This document shows positions 1-5,938 of a DNA stretch of 5,938 nt, in pieces. Made by a program: the position numbers and the translations under genes. This stretch comes from an uncultured Porphyromonadaceae bacterium. GTDB lineage: Bacteria; Bacteroidota; Bacteroidia; Bacteroidales; Muribaculaceae. Under the pieces are notes generated by a model. The model was not told where the DNA came from and searched no databases. It was given only the letters and a program-made list of their open reading frames with translations. Numbering within the stretch: position 1 is the first letter of the stretch; each line of letters opens with the position of its first letter. The DNA is taken from the NCBI GenBank assembly GCA_947177595.1, contig CAMWUZ010000107.1:1-5938 (forward strand). Direction: 5' to 3'.

Positions 1-652
1 CTTTAGTGTTTATCTCTACAGCCACGCCACTTGATATAATATTGTCAATCGTGTCATTCACCAGATTCCCATACCATTTCTCATCTTCGATTCCGGGAGA
101 GAAATGGTCTGCGTTATGACCGATTTTATCGAAATGTCCAATAATATCAAATCCACCTGCGGCAATCATTGCATTTGTCTGAGCGTAGAAACTCTTAACG
201 ACCGCAACAATATCATTGTCAAAATACCGTGACATCTTTAACTTGAAAGTTTCAAAGCGACCGTCAACATCTATCATTCCTTCTGAAGACGGAATAAAAT
301 GAACCGAGCCGATGCGATAATCAAGCGGAACAGTTGAAAAATACGGATTTGACGGACCCCAATCACTGCCGAGATAGTCAATTTCCATACCACAATAGAA
401 GTTTATCTTACCCTCATACTTGCCACAAAGTCGTTTGCACTCGGTGATATACTCATCAACCTTATCAAACTCCATATTGCAGGGAGATTGAATTGGTATA
501 GGAGAATGCGGAGAAAAGCCGTAGTGCTTGAATCCCCCCTCCACCGCAGCAGCAGCGAAATCCTCCATCTCAGCCCTACCATCGCAAAACTGAGTATGGG
601 AGTGAAAATTATACTGCGGTGTAGAGGATACTATCTTTCTGAAATCTATCAT
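1..652 (-). CDS. PHP-domain histidinol-phosphatase-like phosphoesterase (partial, C-terminus outside window)
   Basis: Translated by hand from the ATG at 652, the frame stays open for 217 codons to the window edge. The sequence shows a PHP metal-site pattern: HSHTQFCDG (H17, H19, D24), FSPHSP (H49), GMEID (E90), GSVHF (H118) and GHFDKIGH (H173, D175). The last ligand motif of the family, a C-terminal D-x-H, would lie beyond the edge. Known PHP histidinol-phosphatases (HisJ/HisK type, about 260-280 residues) remove phosphate from L-histidinol phosphate in histidine synthesis, in the cytoplasm. No other his gene is near, and many Bacteroidetes carry the same activity in a bifunctional HisB, so the true substrate may be another phosphoester. 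The gene follows cstA by 11 bp, without a visible promoter, and is probably the last or near-last gene of the operon. The fold is secure; the substrate is not. Confidence 0.88.
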   Translation of the reverse strand, partial: MIDFRKIVSSTPQYNFHSHTQFCDGRAEMEDFAAAAVEGGFKHYGFSPHSPIPIQSPCNMEFDKVDEYITECKRLCGKYEGKINFYCGMEIDYLGSDWGPSNPYFSTVPLDYRIGSVHFIPSSEGMIDVDGRFETFKLKMSRYFDNDIVAVVKSFYAQTNAMIAAGGFDIIGHFDKIGHNADHFSPGIEDEKWYGNLVNDTIDNIISSGVAVEINTK

Positions 653-663
653 TTTTCAATATA

Positions 664-2115
664 CTATGCAGCAGACACGGGGGTATGGGTCAATCGGTTT
701 TTCCTACGCAGAAACAACGCGAGAAAAACAGTTGCCACCACAATTCCCGCCGCCACCGCTATGGAAATAGAGAGTCCGAAACCTTCGGGACGACGCGCAA
801 ACAGCAGGTAGCTGACGCTCACCGCAGTCATGAACAGTGCCGGGAGCAGACTGACTATATATGCCTTATTGTGACGTGCCAGATATACAGTGACTGCCCA
901 GAGTGTGAAAACGGCAAGAGTCTGATTGCTCCAGGCAAAGTATCTCCACAACACATTGAAGTCAATGAACATCAGCACAAACGAGGCTACAAACAGAGGT
1001 ATGCAAACAAGCAACCGCTTGATAAAGGTTTTCTGCTTGATATTCAATATATCCGCAACGATAAGACGCGCACTGCGCAGAGCCGTATCACCGGTGCTTA
1101 TCGGAGCTGCAATCACACCGAGAAGAGCCAGAATACCACCGATTGTTCCGAGCCATGTAACGGAAATTTCCTTGACAAGCGCGCCGGCACTATTACCATG
1201 CTCAACCATATATGCAGCAAGGTTGTCATAACTACCGGCAAAGGCGACAGCTGCCGCCGCCCAAATCAGCGCCACAATACCTTCCGTTACCATTGCACCG
1301 TAAAAAATCGGGCGCGCGAGTTTCTCATTGGTCAGGCAGCGCGCCATCATCGGCGACTGGGTGGCATGAAATCCTGAAATGGCTCCACAAGCAATGCTGA
1401 CAAACATCATCGGGAAAATAGGATTGACAGAATGATCGCCGGCATGATGGTTTGTCAGCCCAAATTCAAATCCCGAAGGAATCTCAACTCCCGAAAAGAG
1501 CAGATATGCGAGTAAACCGACTGCCATAAACAGAAGAGCGAATCCAAAGAGAGGATATAGATTGCCTATCAGCTTGTCTATAGGCAGAAGAGTGGCAAGC
1601 ACATAGTAACCGAGAATAATCGCTACCCACACAGAGCGGTCAAGCCATGAGGGAGTCATGGAAGCAAGGAGATCAGCCGGGGTGAGAACAAATACCGCCA
1701 CAACGAGAATGAGAAGCACTACTGAAAACACTCTCATTATCTGTTTGACCGTGGTTCCCAGCTCATGCCCTACAATTTCCGGTAACGAAGCTCCACCCAT
1801 GCGGATTGATATAACTCCGGATAGAAAATCATGAACAGCACCAGCAAAAATGGTGCCGAGAACTATCCACAAAAAAGCTGCCGGCCCAAACATTATACCC
1901 ATAATCGCGCCGAAAATAGGCCCGAGTCCTGCAATATTCAGAAACTGGATAAGGAAAACCTTCCATGTAGGCATAGGCATATAGTCCACACCGTCGTTCA
2001 TGGTGTGAGCCGGCATAGGAGTGTCTTTGCTTGTGCCGATGATTTTATCTACGATAGCTCCATAAATAAAATATCCCCCTATAAGCACCGCAAGAGCTAT
2101 TAAAAAAGCGTGCAT
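664..2115 (-). CDS. cstA: CstA/BtsT-family carbon starvation transporter, short form
   Basis: This 483-residue, very hydrophobic inner-membrane protein has a dozen or more likely membrane segments, starting at residues 4-22. Family motifs visible are NIAGLGPIFGAIMG (60-73), GAVHDF (92-97), SGFHATQSPMMARC (247-260), ISTGDTALRSAR (339-350) and RYFAWSNQTLA (391-401), matching in order the conserved blocks of CstA/YjiY proteins. Characterised members import pyruvate, and CstA has also been linked to peptide use during carbon starvation. E. coli CstA is about 700 residues; this one lacks the long C-terminal part and ends in a short basic tail (LRRKNR then about 10 residues), a length I associate with Bacteroidetes and Firmicutes homologues. 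It starts 14 bp after floA and ends 11 bp before the PHP gene. No own promoter motif is visible, so co-transcription is likely. Family assignment is firm; pyruvate as substrate is inferred. Confidence 0.95.
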   Translation of the reverse strand: MHAFLIALAVLIGGYFIYGAIVDKIIGTSKDTPMPAHTMNDGVDYMPMPTWKVFLIQFLNIAGLGPIFGAIMGIMFGPAAFLWIVLGTIFAGAVHDFLSGVISIRMGGASLPEIVGHELGTTVKQIMRVFSVVLLILVVAVFVLTPADLLASMTPSWLDRSVWVAIILGYYVLATLLPIDKLIGNLYPLFGFALLFMAVGLLAYLLFSGVEIPSGFEFGLTNHHAGDHSVNPIFPMMFVSIACGAISGFHATQSPMMARCLTNEKLARPIFYGAMVTEGIVALIWAAAAVAFAGSYDNLAAYMVEHGNSAGALVKEISVTWLGTIGGILALLGVIAAPISTGDTALRSARLIVADILNIKQKTFIKRLLVCIPLFVASFVLMFIDFNVLWRYFAWSNQTLAVFTLWAVTVYLARHNKAYIVSLLPALFMTAVSVSYLLFARRPEGFGLSISIAVAAGIVVATVFLALFLRRKNRLTHTPVSAA

Positions 2116-2129
2116 CAGTTTTTTTCTTA

Positions 2130-3104
2130 TTATTTAGACGGCTGAGAAACAGGTGAGGCTATTGTTTCACGCATATTGGTATCAGCCTGCACGTTTTTCA
2201 TCTTATAATAATCCATTATCCCGAGATTGCCTGAGGTAAATGCCTCTGCCATAGCCTTGGGAAGCTCCGCCTCCGCTTCGATAACCTTAGCTCTCGCTTC
2301 CTGAGCCTTCGCCTTCATTTCCTGCTCAAGAGCTATCGCCATTGCCCTGCGCTCCTCGGCTTTTGCCTGGGCGATATTCTTGTCAGCCTGCGCCTGGTCA
2401 ATCTGAAGCGCGGCACCTATATTCTTGCCTATATCTATATCGGCTATATCAATGGAGAGAATTTCAAATGCAGTGCCGCTGTCCAACCCCTTGCGCAGCA
2501 CAAGTTTGGATATGCTGTCGGGATTTTCAAGCACTTGCTTGTGGCTCTCCGAGGAACCGATAGAGGATACAATGCCCTCACCTACTCGCGCAAGAACGGT
2601 ATCTTCTCCGGCACCTCCGACAAGCTGCTTGATATTGGCTCGGACTGTAACTCTCGCTTTGGCTATCAGCTGAATGCCGTCTTTAGCCACAGCTGTTACC
2701 GGAGGTGTATCAATCACCTTGGGATTAACGCTCATCTGCACAGCCTGAAACACATCTCTACCAGCAAGGTCTATAGCCGTAGCCATCTTGAACCCGAGAT
2801 CAATATTTGCTTTCGAAGCGGAGACAAGTGCGTGAACAACTTTCTCCACATTGCCTCCTGCAAGATAGTGGGCTTCAAGATCATCACGAGAAACATCATG
2901 CAGCCCCGCTTTGTGAGCTTCAATCATTGCCTGCACAATAGTGCCGACCGGCACTTTACGGATTCGCATAAGCACAAGCTGCATGAGTGAGATTTTCACT
3001 CCGCTGACTCTCGCACTGATCCACAGGAAGAATGGCACATAGTAGAAAAAGACGCAAAGCAGCAAAAGCGCTACTCCGGCGAGAATTATAACAGTGAGTT
3101 CCAT
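2130..3104 (-). CDS. floA: Flotillin-like protein FloA (UPF0365, SPFH family)
   Basis: The 324-residue length is close to B. subtilis FloA (about 330). Residues 4-30 form a hydrophobic membrane hairpin, followed by the family block ARVSGVKISLMQLVLMRIRK (31-50) and VPVGTIVQAMIEAHKAGL (51-68). The SPFH-like middle includes KDGIQLIAKARVTVRANIKQ (141-160) and LVGGAGEDTVLARVGEGIV (161-179). Then come ILSIDIADIDIGKNIGAALQ (215-234) and a long Ala/Glu/Lys/Gln-rich helix (about 236-290) typical of flotillin oligomerisation. FloA proteins sit on the inner face of the membrane and scaffold functional membrane microdomains. In many bacteria floA is paired with an NfeD-domain gene; here the upstream neighbour is a secreted TPR/PD40 gene (37-bp gap) and the downstream one is cstA (14-bp gap). 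The ATG at 3104 directly precedes the membrane segment, which supports this start. The upstream spacer contains no TAnnTTTG promoter. Confidence 0.96.
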   Translation of the reverse strand: MELTVIILAGVALLLLCVFFYYVPFFLWISARVSGVKISLMQLVLMRIRKVPVGTIVQAMIEAHKAGLHDVSRDDLEAHYLAGGNVEKVVHALVSASKANIDLGFKMATAIDLAGRDVFQAVQMSVNPKVIDTPPVTAVAKDGIQLIAKARVTVRANIKQLVGGAGEDTVLARVGEGIVSSIGSSESHKQVLENPDSISKLVLRKGLDSGTAFEILSIDIADIDIGKNIGAALQIDQAQADKNIAQAKAEERRAMAIALEQEMKAKAQEARAKVIEAEAELPKAMAEAFTSGNLGIMDYYKMKNVQADTNMRETIASPVSQPSK

Positions 3105-3141
3105 AAAAAATTATGATATTAATATTGATTGGCTGAGTTTA

Positions 3142-4530
3142 TCAATTAACACGTGGCATTTCCGCCTGCACTATTCTATTGCGCAGCGAAATAATCTCCT
3201 TCCTGAGATCACTCTGCTCTCTCTCAGCTTCCGATATAGTATCGGCAAGAGATCTGTTGCCACGGGAATAGTCTGCTCTGAGACGTGAGAGCACCAGTTC
3301 TTTATTTTTCAGTTTGACAAGCATTGCCGAATATTGCGATGCAAGAGACCGCGCCTCCCGGGACTTCAACTGCCCCGGTGTGAGTTTCCTACCGTCCGGC
3401 ATTGCTATAAGTTGCATCTGATTAATCGCCTCCTCCCACTCCTTGACTGTATTTGATGCCTCAATGAGAGCGGAGTAATCTTTTCCCGGTTCCCAAGTTC
3501 TCCTATAGTCAGAAACCTTTGCCAGTCCGGCAAGATTTTCGGTATCCACCGGATAGTTGATTCTGAGTTCCTGAGGGATAAACTTATATATAGTCAGTGA
3601 ATCTCCGAGCTGATTGCGGTCGGTAGCCCACCATCCTATGCCTGACTCCTCATCTATCACAAGAAGATAATCATCGTAAGGAGAGTTATAAGGCATACCT
3701 ACATTCTGAGGTTGCAGAAATTTCTCACCGTCATATCGGGATATAAAGATATCGTACCCCCCGATAGAATTTTCTCCATTGTTTGCAAAATAGAGAGTGA
3801 CTCCATCACTCATCAAAAACGGGTATCCGGCTGAACCACCTTCATTAAGTGATTCTCCCAGAAGCAACGGATCTTCCCAAGAACCGTCGGCAAGCATCCA
3901 TGTCTGCGCCAGGAGAGGAACAGTTCCACCAGCTACACTCCATATAACGGTAGAGTTATTATCGGAAGTAAAATAGGTTGAACCCTCAGCGGCATTAAAC
4001 GATTTCGGCAACGAACAGGCACTTTGCACCGATCCGGCTGACGGTGACAGATTATAGGCTTCAAAAAATGTAGCTTTCGGAACCGCTATACTGTCAATAA
4101 TCACAATCCGCTCCACACGGTCAAGCATGGCACCGGTCGTACGGATTTTAGCCAATAGATTTTCAGCATCCTCACTCACCGGTTTACGCGCTTTTTTCTG
4201 AGCTGCGGCATATTTATCAAGAATTTCCTCAGCCTCATCAAACCGATATTCGTCATAGGCAATCTCGGCAAGGGTGATTTTTGCATCATTGGAGCCACGG
4301 GCAAGATAGTGACGTGCCTCTGCAGACCGCCCTGATTTCGCGAGAGCGATTCCCGCCATTGTATTTGCCGCGGCATTTTTCGGCGCCTTATCAGCCAACT
4401 CCTTGAGCACCTGCGCTGCATCGGCATACTCCCCTCTGGCATAAGCCTGTTTCGCTTCCTCAGGAGTCATAGCGTTGGCGGACAGGATAGCAGAACAACA
4501 AAAAATGAGAAAACAATATATCGGTTTCAC
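3142..4530 (-). CDS. Secreted TPR and PD40 (WD40-like) repeat protein with helical C-terminal tail
   Basis: This 462-residue protein starts at GTG. No ATG occurs in frame upstream, and the GTG gives a signal peptide (K2, hydrophobic 4-17, probable cut after SANA at 20). Residues 22-130 are helical with TPR-like pairs: EEAKQAYARGEYADAAQVLK (24-43), then ANTMAGIALAKSGRSAEARHYL (55-76, given here by its ends) and AEIAYDEYRFDEAEEIL (88-104). Residues about 175-320 look like three or so beta-propeller blades; the clearest PD40 signature is LMSDGVTLYFANN (239-251) followed by GGYDIFIS (257-264). Residues 385-456 are charged, helical and probably coiled coil. TPR plus PD40 recalls envelope proteins such as the T9SS component PorE, but the OmpA-like peptidoglycan-binding domain is absent. 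Periplasmic or outer-membrane-associated location is inferred; function is unknown. It is the first gene of the floA-cstA operon, with its own predicted promoter. Confidence 0.87.
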   Translation of the reverse strand: MKPIYCFLIFCCSAILSANAMTPEEAKQAYARGEYADAAQVLKELADKAPKNAAANTMAGIALAKSGRSAEARHYLARGSNDAKITLAEIAYDEYRFDEAEEILDKYAAAQKKARKPVSEDAENLLAKIRTTGAMLDRVERIVIIDSIAVPKATFFEAYNLSPSAGSVQSACSLPKSFNAAEGSTYFTSDNNSTVIWSVAGGTVPLLAQTWMLADGSWEDPLLLGESLNEGGSAGYPFLMSDGVTLYFANNGENSIGGYDIFISRYDGEKFLQPQNVGMPYNSPYDDYLLVIDEESGIGWWATDRNQLGDSLTIYKFIPQELRINYPVDTENLAGLAKVSDYRRTWEPGKDYSALIEASNTVKEWEEAINQMQLIAMPDGRKLTPGQLKSREARSLASQYSAMLVKLKNKELVLSRLRADYSRGNRSLADTISEAEREQSDLRKEIISLRNRIVQAEMPRVN

Positions 4531-4556
4531 CTGAACAGTATCTTTTAATAATTGCC

Positions 4557-4587
4557 CAAAGGTAACAAAATTATCAATTACAACAAA
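4557..4587 (-). promoter_or_regulatory. Predicted Bacteroidetes-type promoter for the TPR/PD40-floA-cstA-PHP operon
   Basis: On the minus strand TTTG (4587-4584) is followed by a 19-bp spacer and TACCTTTG (4564-4557), which fits the known Bacteroidetes consensus TTTG / 19-21 bp / TAnnTTTG. The start of transcription would fall near 4550-4552, giving a leader of about 20 bases before the GTG at 4530. The leader has no Shine-Dalgarno-like sequence, as is usual in this phylum. The -33 TTTG is also the last four bases of the terminator stem of the upstream gene. Confidence 0.72.
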
Positions 4588-4615
4588 GTCCTGCCTCGTG
4601 AAAGACAGGACTTTG
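4584..4615 (-). terminator. Hairpin terminator of the outer-membrane protein gene
   Basis: A perfect 10-bp inverted repeat, CAAAGTCCTG (4584-4593) and CAGGACTTTG (4606-4615), encloses a 12-base loop and begins 18 bp after the stop of the barrel gene at 4634. The transcript after the stem is U/A rich (UUGUAAUUGAUAAUUUUG) but lacks an unbroken U run, so termination may be incomplete. The region also holds the promoter of the next gene. Confidence 0.7.
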
Positions 4616-4633
4616 AGCTGTGTATGCCTGAAA

Positions 4634-5224
4634 TCAGAACAGGTAAGCGGCTGTTACTGTCCAGTATTTGTTTTTGCCGTCGATTTTGTTATCGCTGTTA
4701 CCGGTCACCTTATTGAGACCAAAACCGTAGGAGGCACCTAACTGAAGGTGCTTAACAAGTTCCACACCAAGACCAAAATTCCATGCCACATCACTCTTTT
4801 TATTGCGGAAGTCATTGAAACTTCTTTTGTTAGTGAGGAACGCGAAACTTGGACCTGTGGTCAGAAACGGACGCACAATATTATTTATCACAGGAATATT
4901 CAACTTATATTTTAAGTTGAGGGGAATATCGATATAATCACGGTGCATATTTTCAGGATTGCCACCAACCGTGAATCTATCGTTACGACGAACATACATA
5001 ACACTGAGATCAACTCCGATTCCGATTACAGGAACAGTAAATTCAGTCATCAAACCGGCATTGAAACCCGCACGGTTTTCGGCGCTGAAGCCGGATGCCT
5101 TGGAACTGAGTTTATTGACATTCACGCCAATTTTGGGACCGATGCGGAACTGCGCGCTCGCGGGTACCGATGTCATTGCAAAAGCCACTACCAAAGCGGC
5201 AAAGACAAACTTTACTGATTTCAT
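4634..5224 (-). CDS. Small outer-membrane beta-barrel protein (PorT-like / OMP_b-brl family)
   Basis: This 196-residue protein has a clear signal peptide (MKSVKFVFAALVVAFAM, probable cut after ASA at 24). The mature part alternates amphipathic strands and polar turns, as in FRIGPKIGVNVNKL (26-39), RAGFNAGLMTEFTV (51-64), YIDIPLNLKYKLNI (97-110), RPFLTTGPSFAFL (118-130), DVAWNFGLGVELV (145-157), LQLGASYGFGL (160-170) and KYWTVTAAYLF (186-196). About eight strands are likely. The final residue is phenylalanine, the usual C-terminal signal for BAM-mediated barrel insertion. The strand pattern and the IDIPLNLKYK block fit the Bacteroidetes family of PorT-like barrels; most members have no known function. 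It has its own predicted promoter 38 bp or so downstream of ligA and a hairpin after its stop, so it appears to be transcribed alone. Confidence 0.88.
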   Translation of the reverse strand: MKSVKFVFAALVVAFAMTSVPASAQFRIGPKIGVNVNKLSSKASGFSAENRAGFNAGLMTEFTVPVIGIGVDLSVMYVRRNDRFTVGGNPENMHRDYIDIPLNLKYKLNIPVINNIVRPFLTTGPSFAFLTNKRSFNDFRNKKSDVAWNFGLGVELVKHLQLGASYGFGLNKVTGNSDNKIDGKNKYWTVTAAYLF

Positions 5225-5229
5225 AACAT

Positions 5230-5239
5230 TCTAATTAGA
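5230..5239. repeat. 10-bp perfect palindrome between the predicted start of transcription and the start codon of the barrel gene
   Basis: TCTAATTAGA reads the same on both strands and lies 5 bp upstream of the ATG at 5224, inside the predicted leader. It could bind a dimeric regulator or be chance in A/T-rich DNA. Nothing else in the window repeats it, so a role is not established. Confidence 0.25.
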
Positions 5240-5247
5240 TTTCGCTG

Positions 5248-5280
5248 CAAAGTTATATATTTTTAATTAATCATCGCCAA
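5248..5280 (-). promoter_or_regulatory. Predicted promoter for the outer-membrane barrel gene
   Basis: TAACTTTG (5255-5248) matches the Bacteroidetes -7 consensus TAnnTTTG. A weaker TTGG (5280-5277) stands 21 bp upstream, in the last codons of ligA, as a possible -33 element. The start of transcription would be near 5241-5243, with a leader of roughly 18 bases. The very A/T-rich spacer (TTAATTAAAAATATA) would suit a strong promoter for an abundant outer-membrane protein; that last point is inference. Confidence 0.58.
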
Positions 5281-5938
5281 GAAGGTATCTTCATCTATAA
5301 CAGGTATGCCTAAGTTTGTTGCTTTTTCAAGTTTAGCAGGACCCATATTCGCCCCGGCAAGCACAAAATCGGTTTTCTTGGAGATAGAACCTACATTCTT
5401 TCCACCGTTAGCCTCAATCATCGCCTTGTAATCGTCACGGGAATGGTGAACAAACACTCCGCTGATAACGAAACTGCGTCCTGAAAGTTTATCACTCATC
5501 TCAGTCCCGGCGCTCTCCTCTGCCGCCATTCTAAGCCCTGATGCGGCAAGTCTTTCTAAAATTTCCTGATTAATCGGCGCATCCATATACTCCCGGATGC
5601 TCTCCGCAATTCTCGGACCAATATCTTCGATTGCTGTGAGTTCTTCAGCCGACATAACCCGAAGGCGCTCCATACTCCTGCAAGCTCGCGCAATTTTTTT
5701 AGCCACAGTTTCACCGACAAACGGTATTGAAAGGGCATAAATCACTCTCTCAAAAGGCACATTCTTAGATTGTTCAAGACTTTGCAGAATACGGTCAGCA
5801 CTTTTTTCACCAAATCCCTCCAAAGTCATCAACTTCTCTCTGGTAAGGGTATAGAGATCTGCAATATTATTTACCAGTCCACTGGCAAACAGAGCCTCAC
5901 ACGTTTCCTCGCCGATGCCGTCGATATTCATCATACGG
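5263..5938 (-). CDS. ligA: NAD-dependent DNA ligase LigA, C-terminal part (5' end outside window)
   Basis: The frame is open from the window edge to the TAA at 5263, giving about 225 residues, roughly the last third of a usual 660-700-residue LigA. Counting from the first in-frame Met at 5934 (an internal residue, not the start), there is IDGIGEETCEAL (4-15) and ADLYTLTREKLMTLEGFGEK (25-44). Helix-hairpin-helix units follow at LEGFGEKSADRIL (38-50), IPFVGETVAKKIA (70-82) and IEDIGPRIAESI (102-113), which bind DNA without sequence preference. A BRCT domain fills 150-223, with SGRSFVISGVF, MIEANGGKNVGSISKKTDFV and LAGANMGPAKLEKA. The adenylation domain and catalytic lysine, and the zinc-finger cysteines, lie outside the window. 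LigA seals nicks in replication and repair using NAD+. No terminator separates it from the barrel gene, so some read-through into that gene is possible. Confidence 0.96.
   Translation of the reverse strand, partial: RMMNIDGIGEETCEALFASGLVNNIADLYTLTREKLMTLEGFGEKSADRILQSLEQSKNVPFERVIYALSIPFVGETVAKKIARACRSMERLRVMSAEELTAIEDIGPRIAESIREYMDAPINQEILERLAASGLRMAAEESAGTEMSDKLSGRSFVISGVFVHHSRDDYKAMIEANGGKNVGSISKKTDFVLAGANMGPAKLEKATNLGIPVIDEDTFLAMIN

Noticed and set aside
685..1377. Long open frame (230 codons) on the plus strand antisense to cstA
   Set aside because: The translation is basic and low in hydrophobic order, has no recognisable domain, and exactly overlies a well-matched transporter gene. 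It is a shadow of cstA codon use, as are the other plus-strand frames at 488-811, 926-1231, 1831-2103, 2535-2990 and 4943-5234.
2116..2129. Homopolymer T run between floA and cstA
   Set aside because: On the transcribed (minus) strand it is an A run, not a U tract, and no stem precedes it, so it is not a terminator.
2417..2450. Short tandem-like TATATC repeats inside floA
   Set aside because: They encode IDIADIDIG, part of a block conserved in the FloA family, so protein sequence explains the repetition.
3124..3146. Inverted repeat ATTGAT / ATCAAT between the TPR/PD40 gene and floA
   Set aside because: Only 6 bp of A/T-rich stem with an 11-base loop, overlapping the stop codon and without a U tract. 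It is too weak to call a terminator.
4490..4500. Cys-Cys pair in the signal peptide of the TPR/PD40 protein as a possible lipoprotein site
   Set aside because: The residues before it (LIF) do not fit a lipobox, and the hydrophobic core continues past the cysteines to a good signal-peptidase I site (SANA), so lipidation is unlikely.

Overview
The window reads as ordinary chromosomal DNA from a member of the Bacteroidales. The mid-range base composition and short gene spacing would suit a Muribaculaceae-like gut bacterium, but that family-level guess is weak. The pointers to the phylum are: two promoters of the Bacteroidetes sigma type (TTTG, about 20 bp, TAnnTTTG), no Shine-Dalgarno-like sequences before the starts, a short CstA form, a secreted TPR/PD40 protein, and a PorT-like outer-membrane barrel with a C-terminal phenylalanine. 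All six recognisable genes lie on the minus strand, so transcription runs from high to low coordinates. No RNA genes, mobile elements, CRISPR arrays or long repeats are visible.

In transcription order: (1) the C-terminal third of NAD-dependent DNA ligase LigA (5263 to the window edge); (2) a 196-residue outer-membrane beta-barrel protein (4634-5224) with its own promoter just after ligA, closed by a 10-bp hairpin; (3) a secreted TPR / PD40-propeller / helical-tail protein (3142-4530) starting at GTG, with a near-consensus promoter whose -33 element lies in the arm of that hairpin; (4) flotillin-like FloA (2130-3104); (5) a short-form CstA/BtsT-family transporter (664-2115); (6) the N-terminal 217 residues of a PHP-domain histidinol-phosphatase-like enzyme (652 to the left edge).

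Genes 3 to 6 are separated by only 37, 14 and 11 bp. I found no TAnnTTTG element or terminator between them, so they probably form one operon: an envelope sensor or scaffold-like protein, a membrane-microdomain organiser, a nutrient (pyruvate or peptide) carrier and a metal-dependent phosphoesterase. The functional link is inference. Intergenic DNA is under 110 bp everywhere, so there is no gene-free stretch over 300 bases. I see no strong sign of a novel defence or mobile system. The points worth a second look are the terminator/promoter overlap, the unusual partner set of floA, and the OmpA-less TPR/PD40 protein.
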